This document shows, piece by piece, positions 16,854-25,852 of a stretch of 64,000 nt of DNA. The DNA is taken from contig NZ_JAMTCQ010000009.1 of the NCBI RefSeq assembly GCF_024171895.1, positions 471,318 through 535,317 on the forward strand, in the 5' to 3' direction. The notes beneath the pieces were generated by a model. It saw only the letters and a list, made by a program, of their open reading frames with translations. It was not told the origin of the DNA and ran no database searches. The stretch comes from Prauserella halophila (lineage in GTDB: Bacteria > Actinomycetota > Actinomycetes > Mycobacteriales > Pseudonocardiaceae). The first letter of the stretch is position 1. Each line of letters opens with the position of its first letter. The position numbers and the translations under genes are program-made.

Positions 16854-18283
16854 GTTTCCTCCGACCAGCGTGGCAGTGTGACCGCGAACCGGGCTCCCGC
16901 ACTGTCGGTATTACCGGCCTCGATGGTGCCGCCGTGCAGCCACACGTTCTCCGCGGTGATCGCCATCCCGAGACCGCTCCCCGCGGATCGGCCGCGCGAG
17001 GAGTCCGCCTTGTAGAAGCGGTCGAACAGCTGCGCCGCGATCCCCTCCGGCAGCCCCGGGCCGTTGTCGATCACCTCGAGGTGCAGCTCCTGTTCGTCCG
17101 CGCTCAGCCGCACCACTACCGGTGGATCCCCGTGCCGGAGCGCATTGCCGACAAGGTTCGCCACGATCACATCCAGTCGGCGCCGATCCAGCACGGCGGC
17201 CAGCTCCTCCGGCGAGTCCAGCCGCACCTGCCCGGTCCAGGACCGCGACCGCAGACACTCCCGCACCACACCGGGAACGTCCACCCGTTCCAGGTGTGGC
17301 TGCGCAGCACCCGCATCGAACCGCGCGATCTCCATCAGGTCCTCGACGAGCGACGCCAGCCGCCGGGTTTCGGCGATGGCAAGCTCGATGGAGGCCCGTG
17401 CGTCGGACGGCATCCGCTCCAGATCCTCTTCCAGCATCTCGGCAACGGAGGTCAGAGTGGTGAGTGGCGTGCGTAGCTCGTGTGACACGTCGGCGACGAA
17501 CCGGCGGGAGTCGGCTTCCATCCTGGCCAGCTCACTGATGGAGGACTGCAACGAGGCCGCGGTGTCGTTGAACGTGGTGGCGAGCTCGGCCAGCTCGTCG
17601 GCGCCGCTGGGCCGTAACCGGGCGTCCAGGTCGCCCGCGGCCAGTTTGCGTGCGGCTCCGCGGAGCTCGCGCACCGGCCGCAGCACGCCACGCGCCGCCA
17701 GCAGGGCCAGCAGCACGGCGACCGGTAGCGCGAGCGCGCTTGTCCAGATCGCGTTCCGGGTGAGGGCGTTCACCTGCCGCACGACCTCGCCGAGGTCGCG
17801 CACCAGATACACCTCGATCCCGGACGGCCGCTGTTGCCCGTCCACACCGGTGATCAGCACCGGCATGCCGACGAGCAGCTTCATCCCGGTGGCAGAGTCC
17901 ACCCGCTGCAGCGCAAGGTGATCTCCGCCATGTACGGCGGTGCGCAGTTGCTCGGTGATCGCCGCTGTCTCGCCGGCCTGTACACGCAGCGACTCGTATG
18001 TCACCACGACAGGCCCATCGAGGGCATCCCGGATCTTGCGCAGGTCACCGGTGTCCGGCGGGTAGACGAGCGCAGGCGCGGTGTCGGTGATCCCCCGCGC
18101 AGCGGTGTCCGCGATCCGCTGTTGGGTCGACCGCAGCAACGAGTTGCTGGCCGAGGCCGCACTCGCCCAGGACGCCGTCGCGGCCGCGAGTACGGCAACC
18201 GCGACGCATGCGGCGATCAGTCTGGGGCGCAGCCCGCGCAGCGCCCGCGGCGCACGCACATCACGCGGCGAACGCAGCCTCAT
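16850..18283 (-). CDS. AfsQ2-like sensor histidine kinase
   Basis: Membrane sensor kinase of 477 residues. Two membrane helices (about 22-40 and 178-200) enclose a roughly 135-residue extracytoplasmic sensor region. A HAMP linker follows (GVLRPVRELRGAARKLAAGD), then the phospho-acceptor His268 in VSHELRTP. The ATPase has the N box (ANLVGNALRHGD), DNGPGLPEG, and GSGLGMAI. I took the ATG at 18283, which overlaps the regulator stop; the frame remains open further upstream only as antisense to the regulator. It probably phosphorylates the adjacent regulator. Confidence 0.92.
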   Translation of the reverse strand: MRLRSPRDVRAPRALRGLRPRLIAACVAVAVLAAATASWASAASASNSLLRSTQQRIADTAARGITDTAPALVYPPDTGDLRKIRDALDGPVVVTYESLRVQAGETAAITEQLRTAVHGGDHLALQRVDSATGMKLLVGMPVLITGVDGQQRPSGIEVYLVRDLGEVVRQVNALTRNAIWTSALALPVAVLLALLAARGVLRPVRELRGAARKLAAGDLDARLRPSGADELAELATTFNDTAASLQSSISELARMEADSRRFVADVSHELRTPLTTLTSVAEMLEEDLERMPSDARASIELAIAETRRLASLVEDLMEIARFDAGAAQPHLERVDVPGVVRECLRSRSWTGQVRLDSPEELAAVLDRRRLDVIVANLVGNALRHGDPPVVVRLSADEQELHLEVIDNGPGLPEGIAAQLFDRFYKADSSRGRSAGSGLGMAITAENVWLHGGTIEAGNTDSAGARFAVTLPRWSEET

Positions 18284-18957
18284 ACCGGGCCGAACCGGTA
18301 GCCGAACCCGCGCACCGTCTGCACGAACACCGGCCGCGCGGGCTCGTCCTCGATCTTCGCGCGCAACCGCTGCACACAGTTGTCCACCAGGCGGGAGTCG
18401 CCGAGGTAGCCGTACTCCCACACCAGTTCGAGCAGCTGCATGCGACTGAGCACCTGACCGGGCGAGCGGGACAGTTCCAGCAGCACGCGCAGCTCGGTCG
18501 CAGTCAGCGCGAGCTGCTGATCGCCCTTGGTGACGGTGAGCGCGGCGCGGTCGATGGTCAGGTCGCGGTAGCGGTCGGACTGTGTCTGCTCGGCGAACGT
18601 CCCCCTGCGCAACACCGCACGAATGCGCGCGTCGAGCACCCTCGGCTGTACGGGTTTGATCACGTAGTCGTCCGCACCGGCCTCGAGGCCGCCGACCACG
18701 TCGAAGTCGTCGCCGCGTGCGGTGAGCATGATGATGGGTACTGCGGACTTCGCGCGGATGCGCCGACACACCTCGAAGCCGTCCATTCCGGGCAGCATCA
18801 GATCCAGCACCACGACTTCCGGTTCCGCCGAGGCCAGCATACGGAGACCGTCCTCTCCGGTGCCCGCCTCGCGTATCTCGTGCCCGTGCCTACCGAGGGC
18901 GAGCGCGAGGCTGGTACGGATGGACTGATCGTCCTCGATCAACAAGATCTGCGCCAT
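18280..18957 (-). CDS. AfsQ1-like OmpR-family response regulator
   Basis: Regulator of 225 residues with a receiver domain (acidic pair Asp9/Asp10, phospho-site Asp52, Thr79, Lys101) and a winged-helix DNA-binding domain (LTATELRVLLELSRSPGQV and TVRGFGYRFGPV). The stretch VIKPVQPRVLDARIRAVLRR and the segment YGYLGDSRLVDNCVQRLRAK closely recall Streptomyces AfsQ1, which controls secondary metabolism and nitrogen response. The ATG at 18957 (MAQILLIEDD) is preferred to an in-frame TTG at 18978. No sigQ homolog is adjacent; a deacetylase gene is divergent instead. Confidence 0.92.
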   Translation of the reverse strand: MAQILLIEDDQSIRTSLALALGRHGHEIREAGTGEDGLRMLASAEPEVVVLDLMLPGMDGFEVCRRIRAKSAVPIIMLTARGDDFDVVGGLEAGADDYVIKPVQPRVLDARIRAVLRRGTFAEQTQSDRYRDLTIDRAALTVTKGDQQLALTATELRVLLELSRSPGQVLSRMQLLELVWEYGYLGDSRLVDNCVQRLRAKIEDEPARPVFVQTVRGFGYRFGPV

Positions 18958-19070
18958 CACCGCGATTATTGTGGCCAACGCGCCACTCCGTCGGAAGCCG
19001 GGGCGGGTTGCGACACGATCGGGACATCACGACGACCGGATCGCCAAAGTCGTAGCGGACCTTCGGTTCC

Positions 19071-19757
19071 ATGACCAAGACCACGTCGTGGCGCCGTGTC
19101 GTTACCGGACTGATCCCGCTCCTGTGCGCCGTTGCGCTCGCCGGGTGTGCCGTGTTCACGCCGAGCACGCATGACGCCTACGCACAAACAGACAGCGATG
19201 CCAAACCGCTCTACCTGACCTTCGATGACGGGCCGTCGAACGCCACCGACGAGATCCTGACCGTGCTGAACGGCAATGACGTCCGGGCGACGTTCTTCAC
19301 ACTCGGCAAATACCTGGCCGGAAATCACGAGCTCGCTCAGCGCATGCTGGCCGAGGGCCACGTCGTGGCGACGCACACGTGGAACCACCGAAACCTAACC
19401 GAGCTCAGCCCCGCCGAGCTGGACAGCCAGCTACAGCGCTCCGTGAACGAGGTGCGTGCCGTCGGCTCGGACAGCAACTGCGTACGCCCGCCGTACGGCG
19501 CCACCAACGATGCCGTCGAGGATGCGTTCGCCGAACACAACCTGCGGTCGGTGCTGTGGAACGTCGACCCGAAGGACTGGAAGCGCCCGGATGCCGAGGC
19601 GCTCGCCGACCACCTGGTGGAGACGGCCTACCCCGGCGCCGTGGTGCTACTGCACGACGGCGGAGGCAACCGCGAGAAGACCATCCAGGCACTACGCACC
19701 GCCCTGCCCGAGTTGCGCGCCAAGGGCTACGAGTTCCGTCCCATTCCGGGGTGCTGA
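19071..19757 (+). CDS. Polysaccharide deacetylase lipoprotein (NodB domain)
   Basis: Secreted carbohydrate esterase family 4 protein of 228 residues, probably removing acetyl groups from peptidoglycan or another wall glycan. The signal peptide ends in LAGC (Cys26). The NodB motifs are LTFDDGPS (Asp52, Asp53), HTWNH for the metal-binding histidines, RPPYGATND and LLHDGGG. The gene is divergent from the AfsQ1-like regulator, with 113 bp between the starts, so it may be a target of that system; this is inference from position. The transposon remnant begins shortly after its stop. Confidence 0.9.
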   Translation: MTKTTSWRRVVTGLIPLLCAVALAGCAVFTPSTHDAYAQTDSDAKPLYLTFDDGPSNATDEILTVLNGNDVRATFFTLGKYLAGNHELAQRMLAEGHVVATHTWNHRNLTELSPAELDSQLQRSVNEVRAVGSDSNCVRPPYGATNDAVEDAFAEHNLRSVLWNVDPKDWKRPDAEALADHLVETAYPGAVVLLHDGGGNREKTIQALRTALPELRAKGYEFRPIPGC

Positions 19758-19811
19758 AAGCCGCCGAATCGAACGTCGACTTCCGCGGTCATCACAAGAG
19801 GGCAAGAATGA

Positions 19812-20350
19812 GGCTCTTCGCAGTTGAGGGTGTAGCGCCATGCTGGCGCGTCGGTCCCGGGGTAGACGTCGAGGTCCTCCGAGGATGGAAGTTCTCACAC
19901 TGCCCATCCGGAAGACCTCGACATGCACGGCGCTACCCCGCCGGCTGGCTTCGGCCGCCCTGATCTGACCGCCTTCGCGCGACTCGACGGTCTCGGTCTC
20001 GCCGTCACCGGTCAGCGACGCGAACCCGACCGTGCGGTGCTGGCCTGCACCGTTGTCGAACCGGACCGGTGGTGTCGACGATGCGGTTGTGAAGGCGCCC
20101 CGCGGGACACGGTGGTTCGGCGGTTGGCGCACGAGCCGCTGGGCTGGCGTCCCACACTGACCGAGGTGATCACACTGGGACGCACATTGAACAAGCGAGC
20201 CGCCGACGTGCTGGCCTACTTCGACCGTCCCGGAACATCGAACGGACCCACGGAGGCGATCAACGGCCGACTCGAACACCTCCGCGGCAGCGCACTCGGG
20301 TTCCGCGCCCTCACCGAAGTGTGGCGCGACGAGTCGCCGGGGCCGCCTGC
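19812..20350 (+). mobile_element. Internally deleted ISL3-family element
   Basis: The left end looks like an ISL3-type terminus (GGCTCTTCGCAGTTGAGGG at 19812). The transposase frame from ATG 19923 gives the N-terminal zinc-finger part (FARLDGLGLAVTGQRREPD, WCRRCGCEG, RLAHEPLGWRPT). It then jumps straight to the C-terminal part (LTEVITLGRTLNKRAADVLAYF and GTSNGPTEAINGRLEHLRGS), so the central catalytic region is missing. The frame degenerates after about 20325 and no matching right inverted repeat is seen. An inverted repeat (GTCGAGGTC/GACCTCGAC, about 19868-19922) precedes the frame. Non-functional. Confidence 0.75.
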
Positions 20351-20384
20351 AGACCGCGATGCCGTCGCGTCAGCTGCCGCCGCG

Positions 20385-22280
20385 TCAGCGGTCGGTGCGC
20401 AGGACCGGCTCCAGCGCCGTGAGCACCTCCGGGTCCTCGATCGTCGACGGCACCGGTTCGTCGCGGCCGTCGGCGATGCCGCGCATGGTCTTGCGCAGGA
20501 TCTTGCCCGAACGGGTCTTCGGCAGCGCGGGCACGATCGACACCTCGCGGAACGCGGCCACGGGGCCGATCTCCGAACGCACCGCCTCGACGAGGTCGTC
20601 CCGCAACCGGTCCTCGGTGATCTCCACGCTGGCCTTGAGCACGACGAACCCGCGCGGCAGCTGGCCCTTGAGCCGGTCGGCCACGCCGATCACGGCGCAT
20701 TCGGCGACCGCGGGGTGCGCGGCCAGTACGGCCTCCATCGAGCCGGTCGACAACCGGTGACCCGCGACGTTGATGACGTCGTCGGTGCGGCCCATGACGA
20801 ACAGGTAGCCGTCGGCGTCGAGGTAGCCGGAGTCGCCGGTGAGGTAGTAGCCGTCGTAGCGCGACAGGTACGCCTCCGTGAATCGCTCGTCGTCGAAGCG
20901 TTCGTCGTCGCCCCACAGCGTCGGCAACGTACCCGGCGGCAGCGGCAGCTCGATCGCGATCGCACCCTCCTGTCCGGCGGGGAGCCGCCGGCCGTCCTGA
21001 TCGAGGATCTGCACGTTCCAGCCCGGTACCGGCATCGTCGCCGAGCCAGGCTTCACCGGCATCGGCTCGAGCCCGCGCAGGTTGGCCGCGATCGGCCAGC
21101 CCGTCTCGGTCTGCCACCAGTGGTCGACCACCGGCACGCCGAGGTGCTCGTGCGCCCAGTGGTATGTCTCCGGGTCGAGGCGCTCACCCGCCAGGAACAG
21201 CGTCGTGAACTCCCGCAGGTCGTACTTTGCGAGCTCGGCCGCGTCCGGATCGACCCGTTTGACCGCCCGCAGCGCCGTCGGTGCCGTGAACAGGGCCTTC
21301 ACGCCGTGTTCGGAGATGACCCGCCAGAACGCGCCCGCGTCCGGTGTGCCGACCGGCTTGCCCTCGTACAGCACCGTCGTGGCGCCGACGAGCAGCGGCG
21401 CGTAGACGATGTAGGAGTGGCCGACGACCCAGCCGACGTCGGAAGCGGTCCACCAGACGTCACCGGGGTGGATGTCGTAGACCGCACCCATCGACCACGC
21501 CAGCGCCACCGCGTGCCCGCCGTTGTCCCGCACCACGCCTTTCGGCTTGCCCGTCGTACCGGACGTGTAGAGCACGTACAGCGGATCGGTCGCCGCCACC
21601 GGTACCGGGTCGGCGGGAACCGCACCGGACATCAGGTCCGTCCAGTCGACGTCGCGGTCGGTCAGCGTGCAGGGGGCGGCCTCGCGCTGCAGGACGAGGA
21701 CGTGATCCGGCTGGTGTGCCGTGGTTGCCAGCGCATCCTCGACGATCGGCTTGTACTCGACGACGCGGCCCGGTTCGATGCCGCAGGAGGCTGCGACGAC
21801 GGCCTTCGGCTTCGCGTCCTCGACCCGGGCGGCCAGCTCCTTGGCCGCGAACCCGCCGAACACCACCGAGTGCACCGCGCCGAGCCGGGCGCAGGCCAGC
21901 ATCGCGACGACCGCCTCGGGGACCATCGGCATGTAGATGATCACCCGGTCGCCCGTGCCGACGCCGAGTGAGCGGAGGCCGCCCGCGAACCGCGCCACCT
22001 CGTCGCGCAGTTCGGTGTAGGTGTAGGTGCGCTGTGACGAGGTGACCGGGGAGTCCCAGATCAGCGCGGCCTGGTTGCCGCGGTCGGACTCGACGTGGCG
22101 GTCGAGTGCGTTGTAGGCGGTGTTGAGCTCGCCGTCCGGGAACCACCGGTACAGCGGTGCCCGGGAGTCGTCCAGGGCCTTCGTGGGCGCCTTCGTCCAG
22201 CTCACGCCGCGGGCGGCTTCGAGCCAGAACCCTTCCGGCTCGTTGATACTGCGCTCGTAGGTGTCGGCGTACGCGCCCAT
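20385..22280 (-). CDS. prpE: Propionyl-CoA synthetase PrpE-type ligase
   Basis: AMP-forming short-chain acyl-CoA synthetase of 631 residues, the usual PrpE length. The N-terminal block YERSINEPEGFWLEAA, the P-loop YTSGTTGKPKGVVRD, VGHSYIVYAPLL, TETGWPI and GRTDDVINVAGHRL are all closer to PrpE/ACSS3 than to acetate Acs. The terminal PKTRSGKILRKTMR holds the acetylation-sensitive lysine. The start is ATG 22280 (MGAYADTYERS) after GAGGAG. It is divergent from the membrane kinase gene. Propionate is the likely substrate; acetate activation cannot be excluded. Confidence 0.88.
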   Translation of the reverse strand: MGAYADTYERSINEPEGFWLEAARGVSWTKAPTKALDDSRAPLYRWFPDGELNTAYNALDRHVESDRGNQAALIWDSPVTSSQRTYTYTELRDEVARFAGGLRSLGVGTGDRVIIYMPMVPEAVVAMLACARLGAVHSVVFGGFAAKELAARVEDAKPKAVVAASCGIEPGRVVEYKPIVEDALATTAHQPDHVLVLQREAAPCTLTDRDVDWTDLMSGAVPADPVPVAATDPLYVLYTSGTTGKPKGVVRDNGGHAVALAWSMGAVYDIHPGDVWWTASDVGWVVGHSYIVYAPLLVGATTVLYEGKPVGTPDAGAFWRVISEHGVKALFTAPTALRAVKRVDPDAAELAKYDLREFTTLFLAGERLDPETYHWAHEHLGVPVVDHWWQTETGWPIAANLRGLEPMPVKPGSATMPVPGWNVQILDQDGRRLPAGQEGAIAIELPLPPGTLPTLWGDDERFDDERFTEAYLSRYDGYYLTGDSGYLDADGYLFVMGRTDDVINVAGHRLSTGSMEAVLAAHPAVAECAVIGVADRLKGQLPRGFVVLKASVEITEDRLRDDLVEAVRSEIGPVAAFREVSIVPALPKTRSGKILRKTMRGIADGRDEPVPSTIEDPEVLTALEPVLRTDR

Positions 22281-22403
22281 CGCGGCTCTCCTCGGGTGCT
22301 CTGCGTTGAGTCTCCGACTGTCGACCGTAGGACGTTGCACATGCGCTGCACCAGAGCCGGCGCGGGCGAGGCGGCTGTGTCGGCACCCACGGCGGCCGAC
22401 ATA

Positions 22404-22435
22404 CTGTGTGCACCGGCACGCTGTGTGCACCGGCA
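22404..22435. repeat. 15-bp direct repeat in the prpE-kinase divergent promoter region
   Basis: CTGTGTGCACCGGCA occurs at 22404-22418 and 22421-22435, giving a 17-bp period. Each copy contains the palindrome TGTGCACC/GTGCAC. The location between divergent starts suggests a regulator site, but no known factor is recognised. Confidence 0.5.
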
Positions 22436-22484
22436 TGGCCTCGGGCCGAGGACGTCATCAGCGACACGCACGAAGGAGCGAGAG

Positions 22485-24182
22485 GTGGAATCGATCGCTG
22501 GCTCGTTGTTGTCGCTGGCGTACCGGATCTTTCAGCCCGGGTTCTGCCCCGGCGACTGGGTGTGGGCCACGAGCATGGCCGGCCTGTTCATGGGTCTGTG
22601 GCCGGTGGCCGGAGCGCTGGTCATCGCGATCGTCCGCAAGTTCACGGGCAACCGCTACGGCGGCGCGCCGCTGATCGCGATCGGTGCGATTGCCGTGGTC
22701 TCGGTCCTGGTGATGCCGTGGCTGCTCGCGACGGGTGTTTCCGGTATCTACCGTGACGTCTTCGCGGGCGGTACCGGCGGTCTGACGCAGACCGAGGTCG
22801 CCAACATGGCGCAGGAGTACTGCTTCGTCGGACCGCAGACCGAGTACCTCGGCGGCGGGCAGAACGTCTACGAGACCCTGTTCTATCCGTCGGAGAGTGC
22901 GCTGGCCTACGGCTACTACCTGGGCGGCCTCGTGGGCCTGCCGATCCTCACGCTGCTGGCGATCATGCTGCTGGGCCGCGTGGCACTGCGCCGCGGGCCG
23001 AAGTGGCCGGGCCGGTTCGTCTGGGGTTCCTACGTCGCGTTCGTCCTGCTGTCGGCCGGCGTCGAGGCCAACACCGCCATCCATCTGTGGCTGGGTTTCC
23101 TGCCTGCCGTGATCCTCGGGGTCATCCCGGTGGCGATCGTCGGCCCGCCCAGCTGGTCGACCATTCAGAAGTCCGACGCGCCGCCGGAACCGCGCCGGCA
23201 GCCACCGCCGCAACCGCAACCGCAGCCGCAGCAGCGGCCGCCCGAACCCGAACCGCAGCCGCCGCAGCGCCAGTACGCGCCCACCGCGGTCGCGCCTGCG
23301 CCGCCCCCGGTCGCCGCAGCGGCCGTCCCGCCCGCCGCGTCGACGAACTCGGACGGCCGGTTCGAGCGCATCCGCAAGCTCGGCCACGGCGGTTTCGGCA
23401 CGGTCTGGCAGGCGCGCGACACGCAGCTCGGCCGCACGGTCGCGTTGAAGATCGCGCACGTCACCGACCAGGAGACCGAGGAGCGCATGCGCCGCGAGGC
23501 CCGTGCGCTCGCGATGCTGTCGCACCCGAACTGCGTGCGCGTGTACGACCTCGTCGAGGAACACGACGGCATGGCGCTGGTCATGGAGTATCTCGAGGGC
23601 CGGTCGCTGGCCGACACCGTCGACAACGGTGGCGGGCTCGACGACATGTCGGCGGGCAGACTGTGGTCCACGCTCGCGGGTGCACTGTCGGCGGCCCACG
23701 AGAAGGGCGTGCTGCACCGCGACATGAAGCCGTCCAACGTCATTCTCGACGATCAGGGCATGCCGCACCTGATCGACTTCGGGATCGCCCGCAGCGCCGG
23801 CGACGCCAAACTGACGGCCACAGGCATGATGATCGGTACCCCGGACTACACCGCACCGGAGATCGCCGAGGGCACGGATGCCACCCCGGCGTCGGACGCG
23901 TGGCAGCTCGCCGCGACCGTCAGCTTCGCCCTGTGCGGACACCCGCCGCGTGGCACTCGCGAAACGCCGATGGCGGCCCTGATGGCTGCCGCCCGCGCCG
24001 AACCGGCGAGCCGGCTGCCCCGGCAGAGCGTGCACGCCCGGCTGCTGCGTGCGTCGCTGGACCCGCAGCCGCGAAACCGGCCCACGCTCGCCGCCGTGGA
24101 GCGGGAGATCGGCGGCTGGCTGTCGCGGATCGGCGCGTCCGCCGACGGCCCGGTGACGCAGATCGTGCCGCGATCCCGGTGA
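22485..24182 (+). CDS. Membrane Ser/Thr kinase with C-terminal catalytic domain
   Basis: Protein of 565 residues with reversed order compared with PknB. About 210 residues of membrane domain come first, with 4-5 helices (MAGLFMGLWPVAGALVIAIV, LIAIGAIAVVSVLVMPWLL, VGLPILTLLAIMLLG and a C-terminal pair). A Pro/Gln-rich linker follows (about 230-285). The kinase domain has GHGGFG (300-305), the VALKIA lysine, HRDMKPSN (Asp413) and DFG (431-433), with no C-terminal helix. The active site appears intact. The start is GTG 22485 after GAAGGAG. The membrane part resembles no family I can name, so the input signal is unknown. Confidence 0.87.
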   Translation: MESIAGSLLSLAYRIFQPGFCPGDWVWATSMAGLFMGLWPVAGALVIAIVRKFTGNRYGGAPLIAIGAIAVVSVLVMPWLLATGVSGIYRDVFAGGTGGLTQTEVANMAQEYCFVGPQTEYLGGGQNVYETLFYPSESALAYGYYLGGLVGLPILTLLAIMLLGRVALRRGPKWPGRFVWGSYVAFVLLSAGVEANTAIHLWLGFLPAVILGVIPVAIVGPPSWSTIQKSDAPPEPRRQPPPQPQPQPQQRPPEPEPQPPQRQYAPTAVAPAPPPVAAAAVPPAASTNSDGRFERIRKLGHGGFGTVWQARDTQLGRTVALKIAHVTDQETEERMRREARALAMLSHPNCVRVYDLVEEHDGMALVMEYLEGRSLADTVDNGGGLDDMSAGRLWSTLAGALSAAHEKGVLHRDMKPSNVILDDQGMPHLIDFGIARSAGDAKLTATGMMIGTPDYTAPEIAEGTDATPASDAWQLAATVSFALCGHPPRGTRETPMAALMAAARAEPASRLPRQSVHARLLRASLDPQPRNRPTLAAVEREIGGWLSRIGASADGPVTQIVPRSR

Positions 24183-24245
24183 CCCGGCCGCGGCCGCTCC
24201 CCGGGATGGCGGCCGCTCCCCGGGATGGCGTAGAGCCGGCCGCGG
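24183..24245. repeat. GC-rich repeat between convergent genes
   Basis: GCGGCCGCTCCCCGGGATGG occurs twice in tandem between the kinase stop and the pmt stop, flanked by CCGGCCGCGG on both sides. The convergent setting suggests a two-way termination region, but there is no clean T-tailed hairpin. Confidence 0.4.
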
Positions 24246-25802
24246 TCACCGCCACGACGGGAGCCACAGCTCCGCGTTCCACCGTTCCGGAGTGATCGGT
24301 TCGCCGACGAGGATCGGCCACAGCCACACGAAGTTCGCCACGACCAAGCCGGTGTACAGCGACACCACGAGCAGTCCGGTGCCGCGGCGTTCGAATCCGG
24401 CCTTCGCGCGGCCGAGCAGATGGCCGAGTACGAGCGTGATGCCGAGGATCAGGAACGGCGCCAGCGGCGTGGCGTAGAAGTAGTACATCTGCCGGTCGAG
24501 GTTCATGAACCACGGCAGCAGCCCCGCGCCGTATCCGACCAGCACGGCGGCGTAGCGCCAGTCGGCACGGAAGATCATCCGCCACAGGCCCCAGCCCAGC
24601 ACCGGCAGTGCGAGCCACCACATCGCGGGCGTGCCGATGAGCATCGTGGCCTGAACACAGTCGTCCTGTCCGCAGCCGTTGATCTGGCTACCGGACTCGT
24701 GGTGATACAGCATGGGCCGCAGGCCCATCGGCCAGGTCCACGGCTTCGACTCCCACGGGTGCGGATCGCCGTCCGGGGTGGCGAGACTGCTGTGGAAGTC
24801 GAGGACGTTCAGCGTGTACAGCACGAGGTTGCGCAGGGCGCCCGGCAGGAAGGCCAGCGAATCGTCGCCGCTGATCTCGGCGTAGTGCCGGTCCGTGGCG
24901 GTCTCGCTGGCGAACCACGCCCACCACGTGGACAGGTACATCAGCACCGAGATCACGCCGATGCTCCACAGCGCGGGCGCGAGGTCGCGGCGCAGCACGC
25001 CCGTCCACGGCCGGGTGATGCCCGCGGTGCGGCGGGCGGCGACGTCGAACGCGATCGTCAGCAGACCGAACGCGATCACCCAGTACATGCCGGACCACTT
25101 GATGCCCGTCGCCAGTCCGAGCAGCACGCCGGTACCGAACCGCCACCAGCGGAACCCGAGTCGCGGGCCGAACGGGGTGTCGTGGGCCCAGCCTTCGCGC
25201 ACGGCCGTCGCGAGACGCTGCCGTACCTGGTCGCGGTCGAGCAGGACGCAGCCGAAGGCCGCGACGACGAACAGCGCCTGGAAGATGTCGAGCATCCCCA
25301 TGCGCGACTGCAGGTGCAGCACACCGTCGCAGATGACGAGGATGCCCGCGATCGCCCCGAGCAGGGTCGACCGCGTCAGCCGCCGGGCGATGCGGACGAC
25401 CAGCAGGATGATCAGCGTGCCCGCGACGGCCGCCGTGAGCCGCCAGCCCCAGCCGTTGTAGCCGAGCAGCCACTCGCCGATCGCCATCAGCTGCTTCGCC
25501 AGCGGGGGATGGACGACCAGTTCGTAGCCGTAGTTGTCCTCGTAGCCGCCGTTGCGCAGCATCTGCCACGCCTGCGGGACGTAGTGCTTCTCGTCGAAGA
25601 CCGGCGAACCACCGTCGGTCGGGTGGCCGAGGTTCCACAGCCGCACGACGCCGCCGACGGTCGTGATGACGAGCGTGACCCACAGCGCGCGCATGCGGTC
25701 GGCCGGCATCGGCGTGCCGAGCAGCGCGGCCTCGCGGTCCGACGGCGGCTGCCCGGCCGGACCGGTTCCGGCGCGGCGCGGTCGCGGCAGTACGGCGGTC
25801 AC
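24246..25802 (-). CDS. pmt: Protein O-mannosyltransferase (GT39)
   Basis: Integral membrane enzyme that transfers mannose from polyprenyl-phosphate-mannose to secreted proteins. About 518 residues with roughly ten hydrophobic segments. The first outer loop has the catalytic acidic pair in VFDEKHYVPQAW, followed by HPPLAKQLMAIGEW, both diagnostic of bacterial Pmt. GTG 25802 (VTAVLPRPRR) is the preferred start; an in-frame start at 25853 would add a non-conserved leader. In M. tuberculosis pmt lies directly beside rsmI, whereas here about 4 kb of other genes separates them. Confidence 0.92.
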   Translation of the reverse strand: MTAVLPRPRRAGTGPAGQPPSDREAALLGTPMPADRMRALWVTLVITTVGGVVRLWNLGHPTDGGSPVFDEKHYVPQAWQMLRNGGYEDNYGYELVVHPPLAKQLMAIGEWLLGYNGWGWRLTAAVAGTLIILLVVRIARRLTRSTLLGAIAGILVICDGVLHLQSRMGMLDIFQALFVVAAFGCVLLDRDQVRQRLATAVREGWAHDTPFGPRLGFRWWRFGTGVLLGLATGIKWSGMYWVIAFGLLTIAFDVAARRTAGITRPWTGVLRRDLAPALWSIGVISVLMYLSTWWAWFASETATDRHYAEISGDDSLAFLPGALRNLVLYTLNVLDFHSSLATPDGDPHPWESKPWTWPMGLRPMLYHHESGSQINGCGQDDCVQATMLIGTPAMWWLALPVLGWGLWRMIFRADWRYAAVLVGYGAGLLPWFMNLDRQMYYFYATPLAPFLILGITLVLGHLLGRAKAGFERRGTGLLVVSLYTGLVVANFVWLWPILVGEPITPERWNAELWLPSWR

Positions 25803-25852
25803 GGAGGCCGATCTTACGGGCGGCGATGTGAAAGCCGTCCCAAGGCCGCGCA

